Part shown: positions 41,162-50,163 of the stretch, in pieces | Numbering within the stretch: position 1 is the stretch's first letter | Layout of the letters: each line of letters opens with the position of its first letter | DNA from: JAFAXA01 sp963777325 | GTDB taxonomy: Bacteria; Pseudomonadota; Alphaproteobacteria; Acetobacterales; Acetobacteraceae | Direction of reading: 5' to 3' | Length of the DNA stretch: 64,000 nt | Assembly (NCBI GenBank): GCA_963777325.1 | Contig: CAVZQE010000018.1 | Span: 372,001 to 436,000 of the forward strand | Made by a program: the position numbers and the translations under genes | The notes under the pieces: generated by a model | Seen by the model: only the letters and a program-made list of their open reading frames with translations | Databases searched by the model: none | Told to the model about the DNA's origin: nothing

Positions 41162-41945
41162 TTACTGCCGGATCACTTCCAGGGCGTGACGCATCGGATC
41201 GCTGGAGATGCGGATCGGCGGAGGTGACAGTGCAGGCTTCCCTCGAAGGGCGTGTCCATGTCGAGGATCAGCTTGAAGGCGCTCAGACGGCGAGCGCGCA
41301 CAGGAACAGCGCGACGACGACCGTGACATTGCGTGGCGCGAACAGGCCGAAGCTTGCGAACAGGACGGTGAGCCAGAGCACGACCGCGCCCAGGAACGGC
41401 AGCGGCAGCGAACTCAGGTTCTGCCGGATCAGGGACGCCCGTGCTTCGCCGATTTCCGCCGAGAGTTGCAGCGCCTGCGCGCTGAGCCAACGCTCGCGCT
41501 CGCCGGCCGGCTTCAGCGCCAGGATACGATCCTGCACGTCGTCCAGCACCTTGTCGGTCGCGGGGTTATCGACGTTGCGCTTCATGGCCACCCCGTTCGA
41601 AAACAGATCCTGGAATTTCATGGCGGCAAAGCCTTGCAGCGATCCGCGGATCGCGTCGGCTTCAGCCCCGTAACGGCGAAGCAGCTCGTCCAGCCGGACG
41701 ATGTCCAGGGATAGGCGCGCCACGTCGGCATTTCGGCCCCTGAAGGAGGTATTGGCGCTGGAAATCAGCAGGCCGACACCAGCGCCGTCATGGTTCCGAC
41801 CACCGCCATGGAGACGGAAACCGCGGCCTTGCTTTCGGCGCTCGTGATGCGATGGCAGTCGCTGGCCGGCGAAGACACCGGCCAGAGCGCCGGAAAAGAC
41901 GATCAGAAGGATGACCGAGGCGATCTCGACCGAGCTTACCTGCAA
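41162..41945 (-). pseudogene. DUF4239 (bestrophin-like) membrane protein (three frameshifts)
   Basis: A four-helix DUF4239 protein is visible: helix 1 EIASVILLIVFSGALAGVFA, then the family hallmark ITSAESKAAVSVSMAVVGTM in a second frame, GLLISSANTSFRGR, a long helical middle, two C-terminal helices (PFLGAVVLWLTVLFASFGLF, VTVVVALFLCALAV), and SAFKLILDMDTPFEG. The expected tail IRISSDPMRHALEVIRQ is in a shifted frame ending at TAA 41162-41164. The start is a TTG at 41945 and remains uncertain. Function of the family is unknown; it resembles bestrophin-like channel proteins only loosely. Confidence 0.8.
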
Positions 41946-42130
41946 AGGCGCGGTCCCCGTCCTGCCGAGGCGGGACTAGAAGTGGATCGCCACGGTTTGC
42001 AAGCGATCCGAACGGCCCGGTTCTGCTGCCGTTCCGACCGGGCTTGCCTGGCCGGAGGGGACGTCCGACGTCACGCTTGGATTGGCATTCCGGCCTCGGT
42101 ATTCTCGGTATCCTCAGGGGAGTGGCTACA

Positions 42131-42424
42131 ATGACAACATATGTCGTGCTCGCGAACTGGACCGAGAAGGGCGCGCTCGCGGTCGGGGAGTCGCCGCGGC
42201 GGCTGGATGCCGCGAAGAAGCTCCTCGGCGACATGGGCGGGCGGTTCCGGGACTTCTACATGACCATGGGAGAGTACGACATGGTCCTCACCTACGACGC
42301 TCCCGACGACGCGGTCGCGGCCCGGTTCACCCTGATGATGGGCGCCTTCGGACATCTGCGGACGAAGACGCTGAAGGCGTTCCCGGAGCAGGCCTATCGC
42401 GAGATCGTCAACTCGCTCGGCTGA
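42131..42424 (+). CDS. GYD domain-containing protein
   Basis: The 97-residue protein matches the small GYD family: it opens MTTYVVLANWTEKGA and contains GRFRDFYMTMGEYDMVLTYD, the G-x-Y-D region that names the family, then RTKTLKAFPEQAYREIVNSL. It has a ferredoxin-like alpha/beta fold by family and no known activity. It stands alone between a DUF4239 gene and a radical SAM gene, both on the other strand. Confidence 0.92.
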   Translation: MTTYVVLANWTEKGALAVGESPRRLDAAKKLLGDMGGRFRDFYMTMGEYDMVLTYDAPDDAVAARFTLMMGAFGHLRTKTLKAFPEQAYREIVNSLG

Positions 42425-42453
42425 CGAGCCGCGCGGGCCACGGGCGGCTTGTC

Positions 42454-43458
42454 TCAACCGCTGCAGCTCGCGCCGCCGAGCACGCAGAAGCGGGCGCAGT
42501 GCGGATGGTTCAGCATCACGGTGCGGGCCGCTTCGCGCAGCGTCGGCCCGAGGCGGGACTCCGGCGCGTAGGGGGTAAGCGTGCAGGCGACGACCCCCGG
42601 CTTCTCGCCGCGTCGCTTCACGACCATGCGGCTGCTGGCGCACATCACGCTATCCGTTTTCTGGCCCAGTCTGCTCCAGCACGCCTCGGTGATTTCCGGC
42701 ACGTCGGCGCGCGCGTCCATTTCCGGAAACAGCACCAGCCGGGCGCGGTCCCCGGCATCGAGCGTGATGCCGCATCCGGCGAACAGCCGGGCGTAACCCG
42801 CGCGCGAAGCCGCGTCGCTTTCGCCCGGTAGATGCCGTCCGGCGACGGCGATGCGGAAGCCGTGCCGGGCGAGCCATTTCAGCCCGTCGAGCGCGATCGC
42901 CCAGGAGCCAGCCCCGCGCTCCGCGTCGTGCATGTCCGGCGTGTGGTGGTCGAGGCTGACGCGCAGCGTCAAGGCGTCGCCATAGGCCGCACGCAAATTC
43001 AGCAGCGCGGCCTCGTGCCGCCGCATCGGCCGCATGGCGTTGGTGAGCACCAGCGCCTCCAGGCCGCGGCCCAGCACGTCTTGCAGCATCGCGGGCAGGG
43101 CGCGATTCATCAACGGCTCGCCGCCGGTGAAGCCGATCTCGCGCGTGTCCCAGCCGAGCGCCGCGATCTCGTCGAGATAGTCCGCGACTTCGGCCGCCGT
43201 GAGATAGGACAGCGCGTCGTTCCTGGGCGAACTCTCGATGTAGCAAATGGCGCAGGCGATGTTGCAGAGCGTGCCGGTGTTGAACCAGAGCGTGCGCAGC
43301 GCGGAGAAAGCGACCCCGGCGCGCGGCTCGCCTTTCGCGGTGATCCGCGGATCTTGGAAATTGACGGGATCGAGGCGGGGCGCTTGTGGCGAGGTGAAGG
43401 GCGAGGCGAGGGGGGCGGCGACGACCATTCCGGACTTTCCTGATCTCCGGACAGACAT
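42454..43458 (-). CDS. Radical SAM protein of unknown pathway
   Basis: The 334-residue enzyme has the CxxxCxxC cluster motif at Cys65, Cys69 and Cys72 (TLCNIACAICYIES), the GGEP-like motif FTGGEPLM, and an AdoMet-barrel with LTLRVSLDHHTPDMHD. The C-terminus has extra cysteines (CASSR, CTLTPY, HCARFCVLGGASCSG), which could bind an auxiliary Fe-S cluster. The substrate is unknown. It follows the FAD-dependent disulfide reductase gene by 42 nt on the same strand, suggesting a shared pathway or electron supply. It is intact, unlike most neighbours. Confidence 0.85.
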   Translation of the reverse strand: MSVRRSGKSGMVVAAPLASPFTSPQAPRLDPVNFQDPRITAKGEPRAGVAFSALRTLWFNTGTLCNIACAICYIESSPRNDALSYLTAAEVADYLDEIAALGWDTREIGFTGGEPLMNRALPAMLQDVLGRGLEALVLTNAMRPMRRHEAALLNLRAAYGDALTLRVSLDHHTPDMHDAERGAGSWAIALDGLKWLARHGFRIAVAGRHLPGESDAASRAGYARLFAGCGITLDAGDRARLVLFPEMDARADVPEITEACWSRLGQKTDSVMCASSRMVVKRRGEKPGVVACTLTPYAPESRLGPTLREAARTVMLNHPHCARFCVLGGASCSG

Positions 43459-43500
43459 GCGCCGCTCCCGCCCGGCGGCAAGAGAGCGGCCCTTCTCCGG

Positions 43501-44905
43501 TCAGCGTCGCGCACGCATGAGCAACCGCGCCAGCGCCGCGCCCACGGTCCGAATACCCGCCCTTCATAGGCCGAAAAGGCGAGCGCCTTCGAGATTTCCG
43601 AGACCGTCGGATACGGCACGACCGCGCCGGACAAATCCCAGAGCGAGGTCCGGCGCGCGATGAGCATGGCCCAGGGCAGGGCCAGTTCCCCCGCCCCCGC
43701 GCCGGCGAGCGTGACGCCGACAGGCCGGCCTCCCTTCAGCACCAGCTTGGCGAAGCCCCTCGTTTCGCCCTCGGCCACGGCCCGGTCGTTGTCGGCGAAC
43801 TCCTGGCGGAGCACGCGCACGTCGCGATGGCGCTCGCGCGCCGCCGCCTCGGTCAGCCCGATCTGCGCCAGTTCCGGCTCGGTATAGACGACGCGAGGCA
43901 GCGCGTCCGGCCGCACCCTTGCGGGCAGGCCGAAGCCGATCCGCATCACCGCGACGGCCCCATCCTCGCCGGCGGCGTGGGTCAGGCGCGGCCCGGCCCG
44001 GCAATCCCCGAGCGCGAGCACGCGCGGGTTCGACGTACGCCGGCCCGCGTCCACCAGGATGCCGTCCGGCCCGGCCTCCACCCCGGCGGCCGCCAAATCC
44101 AGCGCGTCCAAAGCCGGTTCCCGGCCGACCGCGACCAGCAGATGACTGCCCTCGACCGTCCTGCCATCGGCGAGGGCGAGCCGCACGCCCGCGCCATCGG
44201 TTCCGCGCGCCCGACGGTAACACCGGCAAGGACCGTGACGCCCTCGGCTTCCAGCCGCGCCGTCAGCAGGGCGACGGCGTCGGCGTCGTCATGGGCGAGC
44301 AGGCGGTCCGACTCCAAGAGGGTCACGGCCGCGCCGAGGCGCCGGAACGCCTGCGCCATCTCGACGCCGGCCGCTCCGCCGCCGAGCACCAGCAGGCGCC
44401 GGGGCAGCTCGTGGATGCCGAACAGCGTCTCGTTGGTCAGGAACGGTATCGTTTGCAGCCCCCCGACCGGCGGTATGCGCGGGCGGGAGCCGGTGGCGAT
44501 CACGATGGTCGCGGCCAGCACCCGGCTGCCGACCGCGACCGCCTGCTTCGCAACGAAGCGCGCCTCGCCCCGGATCACCTCCACGCCCCATTCCCGGAAG
44601 CGCGCCTCCAAGTCATGCGGCGCGATCGCCGCGATCGCGCCGTCCACATGCGCGCGTACGGCCGCCCAGTCGGTCTCAAACCCAGCCGTCCGGATGCCGA
44701 AGCGGCCCCCATCGCGCACCGCCTGCGCGTGCCGGGCGGCGGCCAGCAGCGACTTGGAGGGCACGCAGCCGGTGTTGAGGCACTCGCCGCCCATGCGGCC
44801 GCGCTCGATCAGCGCCGTGCGCAGCCCGAGCCGGGCGCAGCCGCCCGCGGCCGTCAGCCCGGCCGATCCGCCGCCGATGACGATCACGTCACGGGTCAGC
44901 TGCAT
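43501..44905 (-). pseudogene. FAD-dependent disulfide reductase, mercuric reductase-like (two frameshifts)
   Basis: The protein has FAD motif VIVIGGGSAGLTAAGGCARL, redox pair GGECLNTGCVPSK, NAD(P)H motif LLVLGGGAAGVEMAQAF and the second FAD motif VLALGDCRAGPRLTHAA, plus a dimerisation domain (PRVVYTEPELAQIGLTE). This is the pyridine nucleotide-disulfide oxidoreductase family, close to mercuric reductase-like proteins but lacking a visible C-terminal vicinal Cys pair. The frame breaks near 44200 and near 43545; the expected tail TVGAALARLLMRARR ends at TGA 43501-43503. It may act with the adjacent radical SAM protein. Confidence 0.85.
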
Positions 44906-44973
44906 CGTCTCTCCCCATCTCTCCCCCTGGCAAGGATTGCGCCGCCGCGCACGCGAACGGCTACCATGCGCCG

Positions 44974-46047
44974 ATGAGCCATTCCCTGCGCGTTCTGATG
45001 ACCGGCGCCTCCGGCCTGATCGGCGGAGAACTGGCCGGGCTGCTCGCCGCCCGAGGCCATGCGGTGACCGCCCTGACGCATCGCGCCGCCGCCATCCGCC
45101 GCAACGACGGCAGCGCCGTGCCTTCCCTGCCGTGGGCGGAGGGAGCACGGCAGGGCATAGTCGCCCTCCTTGCGGGAGACGTGCGCGCGCCCTCGCTCGG
45201 TCTCGACGCACTGTGGCCGATCGCGTGCGCCGGGACTGCGATCTGATCGTCCATGTCGCCGCCGTCACGGGCTTCGACGCGCCAGGGAAGCTGTTGCGCG
45301 CGGTCAACGTGGACGGCACGGCGCATGTGCTGGCCCTGGCGGCGGGCGGAGCCCGGACGCTGCCGGTGCTCCATGTCAGCACCGCCTATGTCTGCGGCGA
45401 GGTGTCCGGCCCCGTCGCCGAGCACGACCGGCCCGGCGCCGGCCCGTTCGCGAACGGCTACGAGGCGACGAAAGCCGATGCGGAGGCGCTGGCCGTGCAA
45501 GCGGGGCGGGACGGGGTGCCCGTCGCCATTGCCCGCCCCTCCATCGTTGTCGGCGCCTATGCTGACGGCGCGATCCGCAGGCCGGACGGCATCTATGCCC
45601 TGATCCGGCTGGGCGCGGAGGGACGGGTGACGGCGCTGCCGGCGAGACTGGGCGCGACACTCGATCTGGTGCCGGTCGATCATGTGGCGAACGGACTTCT
45701 CCACCTCGCCCAGCATATGGGGCAGGCGGCGGGCCGCATTGTGCATCTGGTCTCCGGCCGGCCGGTGCCGGTGGGGATGCTGGCGGGGCTGGCGACGGAA
45801 TACCCGCATCTCGCGGCGCCCCGGCTGATCCAACCGGAGCGTTTCGACCCCGAGCGTCTGCCGCCCTCGGCCGGATGCTGCACGAGCGCGTGGCGATGCA
45901 CTATGCCAGTTACCTCCGGCGCGATCCGCGCTTCGCCGGCGACGCCCTGCCCTCCCTTGGCGGAAAAAGTGCCCGCCGACCGACGCGGCCTTCCTGAAGC
46001 GGCTGATCGATCGCTGCATCGCGACCGGCTATCTGCGCGCGGCTTAG
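44974..46047 (+). pseudogene. NAD-dependent epimerase/dehydratase family protein (frameshifted)
   Basis: The protein of about 355 residues is an extended-type short-chain dehydrogenase: LMTGASGLIGGELAGLLAAR is the NAD-binding GxxGxxG motif, VLHVSTAYVCGEVSGPVAEH holds the serine region, and NGYEATKADAEAL is the catalytic YxxxK. The reconstructed C-terminus ATGYLRAA ends at TAG 46045-46047. Frame breaks lie near 45225, 45870 and 45985. It is divergent from the disulfide reductase gene with 68 bp between. The substrate is a nucleotide sugar, sterol or similar hydroxyl compound by family; not determinable. Confidence 0.83.
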
Positions 46048-46090
46048 GCGCGCTATGTCACCGGGCACAGGGAGGGACCGAGGGCCGACG

Positions 46091-46507
46091 ATGACGAGGA
46101 CCGGACGAGCTTTCACGGGCGGCTGCTTGTGCGGCGCGCTTCGGTACGAGGCAGAGGGCGAGCCGCTCGCCATGGGTCTCTGCTATTGCGAGGATTGCCG
46201 CAAGGCGTCGGGTTCGGGCTTCATCCCGTTCATGGCTTTCCGGAGCGCCGCGTTGCGGTTCAGCGGACCGGCACGGCAATTCCGCTCGAAAGCTTGGTCA
46301 GGGGGCGATGCGATGCGGAACTTCTGCCCGGAGTGCGGCAGCCTTGTCTTCGGCGGGCAGCCTGGATTGGACGACTCCCACACGATCTACGCCGGGACGC
46401 TCGACGATCCGTCTTCCTTCCGCCCGACGGTCGCGATCTTCACCCGGGGCAGGCCGGATTGGGCGATGCTTCCGGGAGAGCTTGCGGCGTTCGAGACCAT
46501 GCCGTGA
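46091..46507 (+). CDS. GFA family protein (glutathione-dependent formaldehyde-activating-like)
   Basis: The 138-residue zinc protein has the Mss4-like cysteine pattern: GGCLCGALRYEAEG, LCYCEDCRKASGSG, NFCPECGSLVFG, two zinc sites typical of the GFA family. Despite the family name most members have unproven activity. ATG 46091 is preferred over 46055, since GAGGG precedes it and homology begins there. It is convergent with the RES toxin gene, 10 nt apart. Confidence 0.9.
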   Translation: MTRTGRAFTGGCLCGALRYEAEGEPLAMGLCYCEDCRKASGSGFIPFMAFRSAALRFSGPARQFRSKAWSGGDAMRNFCPECGSLVFGGQPGLDDSHTIYAGTLDDPSSFRPTVAIFTRGRPDWAMLPGELAAFETMP

Positions 46508-46517
46508 CAGGGTTGCG

Positions 46518-47232
46518 TCACCCGACGCGGTAAACCTCGCCGCGACCCGCGTCCCGGTAGAGGTCGACCCGCGCCCCGTCCCAGTGGTAGTCGAGATGGC
46601 GGCCCTGGACGGGTTGGCGGCGCGATCGGGGTAGAACAGCGCGGCGCATTCGCCGCCGGGGTGCCGCTGGCTGGGATAGACGAGGCCGTCGGAGCCGCCT
46701 TCCGCAACGCCTCGCCGAGCGCTTGCGACTCGCCGTAGCTGTCGGGATCGAGCGCCGGCTCGAAGGCGGCGGCGCCGCCCCGCAGGTCGTGCAGCGCCGC
46801 GCCGACGTCGAGCACGAGCTCCCGGAACTGCGACGTCCAGCCGGGCGCCTCGCCGGTGCGCGCCATGAAGCGGCCGTGGTGGTGCATCGTTTCCAGCAAC
46901 GCGGTCTCGAAGCGCTCGCGCGGCGTAGAGCACGCCGTACTCGCCCGTCGGTGAAGCGGCTCGGCCGGTCGGGGCTGACATGGGTGAACGGCGCCATCAG
47001 GTAGCTCGCGCCCGGGCCGGCGACGCGGCGGGCGGGCGGAACGAGGTCAAGCGCGCCCGAGCGCCTCCATCAGCCGCGGATTGGTTTTCTGCTCGGCGGC
47101 GATCAGCAGCGGCCAGTCCTCCGGGTCGGCGATGTCCTCGAAGAGATCGATCGGCGGGTAGAGGCTGCGGATGATGCGCCGGGCGCCGGTCCAGCCGATC
47201 TGCGCGACCGGGACCGAGGCCGGGTCGATCAC
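46518..47232 (-). pseudogene. RES-domain toxin (NAD+-degrading family), frameshifted
   Basis: The reconstructed protein of about 238 residues has the RES-family features: GWTGARRIIRSLYPPIDLFE and WPLLIAAEQKTNPR (with the invariant Arg region), LVPPARRVAGPGASYLMAPF, SRFTDGEYGVLYAA, ETMHHHGRFMARTGEAPGWT, a serine-containing AALFYPDRAA and a C-terminal LDYHWDGARVDLYRD. RES toxins (COG5654) are NAD+ phosphorylases/glycohydrolases that stall growth until neutralised. GTG 47232 overlaps the antitoxin stop by 4 nt. Breaks near 47050, 46945, 46700 and 46620 disrupt it as given; the order of motifs is preserved. Confidence 0.8.
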
Positions 47233-47638
47233 CAGCCGCCGCGCTCCGCGTCGAGGTAGCGGCGGACCCGCATGAGGTCGGTCAGCTCGCCGCCGAGCAT
47301 GACCTCGAGCGCCGAGCGGCCGCCGAAGCCGCATTTGGGGCCTTGATCCAGGCATAGCCGCGCGCGGCTCGCTGAAGATGATCCTCAGCGCCTTGTGGAT
47401 GCCGATCAGGTTGGACAGCCGCGCCTTGCCGTCCCGGCCGATCCGGCCGGATCGCCCGCCTTCCAGCGCGCGAAGGTGCGGCGGTCAGGTCGAGCAGGAT
47501 CGCGGCCTGGTCGTCGGTCACCCCCCAGCGGCGGAACAGGTTGAGGACGGCGCGGAACATCGCCGCGGCCTCTTCGTCCGTAATCGGTTCGGCCGAGAAC
47601 GGCTTCGCTTCGCTATCGACCCGGGTGAGCGTCGCCAA
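47229..47638 (-). pseudogene. Xre/MbcA/ParS-type antitoxin (DUF2384), frameshifted
   Basis: About 136 residues: an N-terminal helical part (FSAEPITDEEAAAMFRAVLN, LFRRWGVTDDQAAILLDL), RTFARWKAG of the Xre-like helix-turn-helix, then the toxin-binding DUF2384 domain with NLIGIHKALRIIFSEP, GYAWIKAPNAAFGG and LTDLMRVRRYLDAERGGW at the end. Two to three indels interrupt it. It lies upstream of and overlapping the RES toxin gene, the usual order for RES-Xre modules, and would bind both the toxin and its own promoter. Confidence 0.82.
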
Positions 47639-47973
47639 CAGGTCTCCTGCTATTTGTCATGAGATAGGCCCAGAAAGCACAAATGGCAAGAGAGATGCGG
47701 CACGATGGCGCGCCGCCACCGGTGCTGGGAACCGGCCGCCATACGGGGCGGGGCTGTCCTGAATGCGAGACCGGCTGGCAGCGGGTCCGTCAGGCGCCGG
47801 CACGAAAGTCTCCTTTCGGATGAACAGGCTTGAACAGCGGCAGCACGCATTCTTGTTGCCCGACAGAGAAGGTCCTGCTATCGTTGGCAGAGGAACTACA
47901 GACAGCGTATCGGGGCCACCTCCGGCCGGATCACTCAGAGCGCCCGGAACGCCGTGCGCGGGAGCGAGACAGA
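47639..47973. other. Divergent intergenic region between the TA pair and the RiPP-like cassette
   Basis: These 335 bases contain no gene I can support. They must hold the antitoxin promoter (leftward) and the promoter for the cassette starting at 47974 (rightward). A TTGTTG (47853-47858) and TGCTAT (47876-47881) with a 17-nt spacer is the best rightward promoter-like pair but matches consensus poorly. The stretch is visibly less GC-rich than the flanking housekeeping genes. The frame ending at 48351 stays open back to 47830, but residues before 47974 do not look protein-like. Confidence 0.4.
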
Positions 47974-48351
47974 ATGCACACACTCGGCGGAAAAAACAAA
48001 TACGTCGCCATGATGTTCATGAAGATGAGCAAGGAATACTGGGCGCTCGGCATTCAGGGCATGAACGAGATTTCCGTACGCCACGCTCGCGATCTCATGC
48101 CGTATGCGCATCTGCTGACACACGTGGTCACCGGCAGCCTGGATGCCCGCTACGATCAGGTCACCATGATCGAAGCCGACACGCTTGAGGAAATCCACGC
48201 CGCGTCGGTGGCTTTCAAGGCCGGCGCCAAAGGCCAATACATCGCGGTGGTCGACGTAGTGGCCGGCGTGAAGGCGCCGCCGAGGGGGGCCGCCGCCGCG
48301 CGAGCCGCCACGCAGGCCGCCGCCAGTCCGCAACCGGCCTCCCAGGGGTAG
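47974..48351 (+). CDS. Small hypothetical protein, first gene of the RiPP-like cassette
   Basis: The 125-residue protein is not recognised. It is predicted alpha/beta: KYVAMMFMKMSKEYWALGIQ, a helix ISVRHARDLMPYAHLLTHVV, a strand YDQVTMIEADTLEEIHAASV, a strand QYIAVVDVVAGVK, then a low-complexity Ala/Pro/Gln tail from about residue 100. The pattern suggests a small ferredoxin-like fold, perhaps a peptide-binding or recognition partner of the downstream maturase. GGGAGCGA precedes ATG 47974. The next gene starts 30 nt after its stop. There are no cysteines for chemistry; the assignment rests on context. Confidence 0.7.
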   Translation: MHTLGGKNKYVAMMFMKMSKEYWALGIQGMNEISVRHARDLMPYAHLLTHVVTGSLDARYDQVTMIEADTLEEIHAASVAFKAGAKGQYIAVVDVVAGVKAPPRGAAAARAATQAAASPQPASQG

Positions 48352-48381
48352 CGCCCGCCAAACGGCTTGGAGGATGACGCA

Positions 48382-48708
48382 ATGAGCGACACGGGGCCAC
48401 CAGAGAAGCCGCAAGACGATCCCGGATCCGGCGAGCAAATCCCCAAATCCGGCTGGCTGATCCCACCCGGGGCCTTGCCGTCCCGCCTGAAGGTCGATCT
48501 GACCGTGGCTCTGGGTGCCGCCGAGCTGAAGCCGGACCTGCTTCAGTCACTGGCGCGGGTCGCGCAGGAGCTGCAAGACGCTAGGCGGACCGTCATCATC
48601 AAACCGCAATGTCCGAAACTGAAGGAGTGCACAAAATACAACGACGGCGGGACCGGCTGCCCTTCACTCGAGAAATGCGGCGACTACCAGTCCGGCGTTT
48701 TCGTCTGA
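48382..48708 (+). CDS. Candidate RiPP precursor with repeated C-P-x-L-x-x-C core
   Basis: The 108-residue protein has a hydrophilic start, a possible leader (SRLKVDLTVALGAAELKPDL then LQSLARVAQELQDARRT), and a cysteine-bearing tail with Cys77, Cys83, Cys93 and Cys99. The tail contains CPKLKEC (77-83) and CPSLEKC (93-99), a 16-residue-period repeat joined by TKYNDGGTG, and ends GDYQSGVFV. No other cysteines occur. A strong GGAGGA lies 7 nt before the ATG, and the radical SAM/SPASM gene begins 27 nt later. This is the expected layout of a leader-core substrate and its maturase, but it could instead be a metal-binding protein. Confidence 0.7.
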   Translation: MSDTGPPEKPQDDPGSGEQIPKSGWLIPPGALPSRLKVDLTVALGAAELKPDLLQSLARVAQELQDARRTVIIKPQCPKLKECTKYNDGGTGCPSLEKCGDYQSGVFV

Positions 48709-48735
48709 CGCAAATCTGCAAGGGTCGGAGCCGTC

Positions 48736-50084
48736 ATGCGCGAATCACGCTACAATGTCTGGGCCGAGGCGAACGACCAGGCGTACGTTTTCAACGGCGT
48801 CTCCGGCGCGCTGCTGCGCCTGTCTCTGGCCGACTACCGGGCGATCCGGGGCCATCTCGCGGGTGACCCGGGTGCAAGCCCGCGCCCCGCGGCGCTCGCC
48901 CGTCTGGTCGAGGGCATGATGCTGACGCCCGACCAGGGTGACGAGATCGGCCTGTTGCGGGATCGTTATCGGGCGAGCAGGCATCAGCAGTCCGGATTTG
49001 GCCTGACCATCGTGACCAGCCTTGGATGCAATTTCGACTGCCCCTACTGCTTCGAGGCCAAGCACGCCTCCGTCATGGACGATGATGTGCAGGCCGGCAT
49101 CGGTGCGCTGCTGAGGCAGCAGATCGCATGCGGGATCACGTCGTTTCACGTCACGTGGTTCGGCGGCGAACCCTTGATCGGCAAGCGGGCCCTGCTGGCG
49201 CTCTCCGACGATTTCATCGCGCAATGCGATGCGGCTTGCGTATCCTACGACGCCAGCATGACCAGCAACGGGTATCTGCTGGATGAAGACACCTGCGCGG
49301 ATCTGCGTGACCGGCGGGTGCGGAGCGTTCAGGTTTGCCTGGACGGTCCGCCCAGGGTGCATGACGCAATGCGACCGCTCACGGGCGGACGCGAAACCTT
49401 CTGGCGCATCGTCCGCAATCTGCACCATGCCGTCCGCTATATGGGGGTGTCGGTCCGGGTCAATCTGGATTCCAGGAATGCGGAAACGGCCGAGGAACTG
49501 CTGGCGATCCTGGCATCCGAGGGTTTGGCCGGGAAAATCAGCGTGCAACCGGCCCAAATCGTGGCCATCGACGACGGCGTGCCGTCGCCTTCGGCGAAGT
49601 ATCGACCGCGCTGCCTGAGCAATCCTGAATTCGCCCGCCTGGAGCTCGACTTCCACGCGCTGGCGCGGCACTACGGCTTCGGATCAGCGGGACTGCCGAT
49701 GCCGACCGGAGCGCCCTGCACGGCGGTGCGAGTAAATGAGCTGGTGGTGGGCAGCGAGGGCGAGCTCTACAAATGCTGGAACTCGGTCGGCAACCCGAAG
49801 GAAGTCATCGGGCACATAAGCCAGCCCGGGTTTCCGAAGAGCGGATGGCAAAATGGGTCCGCTACGATCCGTTCGCCGACGCCGAGTGCCGGGACTGCAT
49901 CGCCCTGCCGGTTTGCATGGGCGGCTGCGCGCACCACGCCATGGACCCTCGCCAGCGCGCCAATCGCTGCGGCACGTTTCGTCGCACCTACCGGGAACAG
50001 GTGTCGGCTTACATCGCTGCGCATGACCGCGAGTGCGGCGCGGGCGAGCAGCTTCTGCCCGCATCGCCCGCGCGCGCTTGCTGA
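48736..50084 (+). pseudogene. Radical SAM/SPASM peptide maturase (one frameshift in the SPASM region)
   Basis: The protein of about 449 residues has an N-terminal peptide-binding-like part (MRESRYNVWAEANDQAYVFN, GALLRLSLADY) typical of RiPP maturases. The radical SAM core follows with Cys98, Cys102 and Cys105 (SLGCNFDCPYCFEAKHAS), FGGEPLIGK, and VQVCLDGPPRVHDAMRPL. The SPASM domain has GAPCTAVRVNELVVGSEGEL, YKCWNSVG and, after a frame break at about 49825-49831, ECRDCIALPVCMGGCAHHAM and RCGTF. These are ligands for auxiliary Fe-S clusters. Such enzymes install thioether or C-C crosslinks. It probably acts on the preceding Cys-rich protein. One indel only; the rest is intact. Confidence 0.85.
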
Positions 50085-50163
50085 AATCGCAGGGCCGCCG
50101 AGACGCCGAATCGGCTGAACAGTCGTTAGTCCAAGGCGGGTTGAAGCAGGGAACCTTTCCCGA

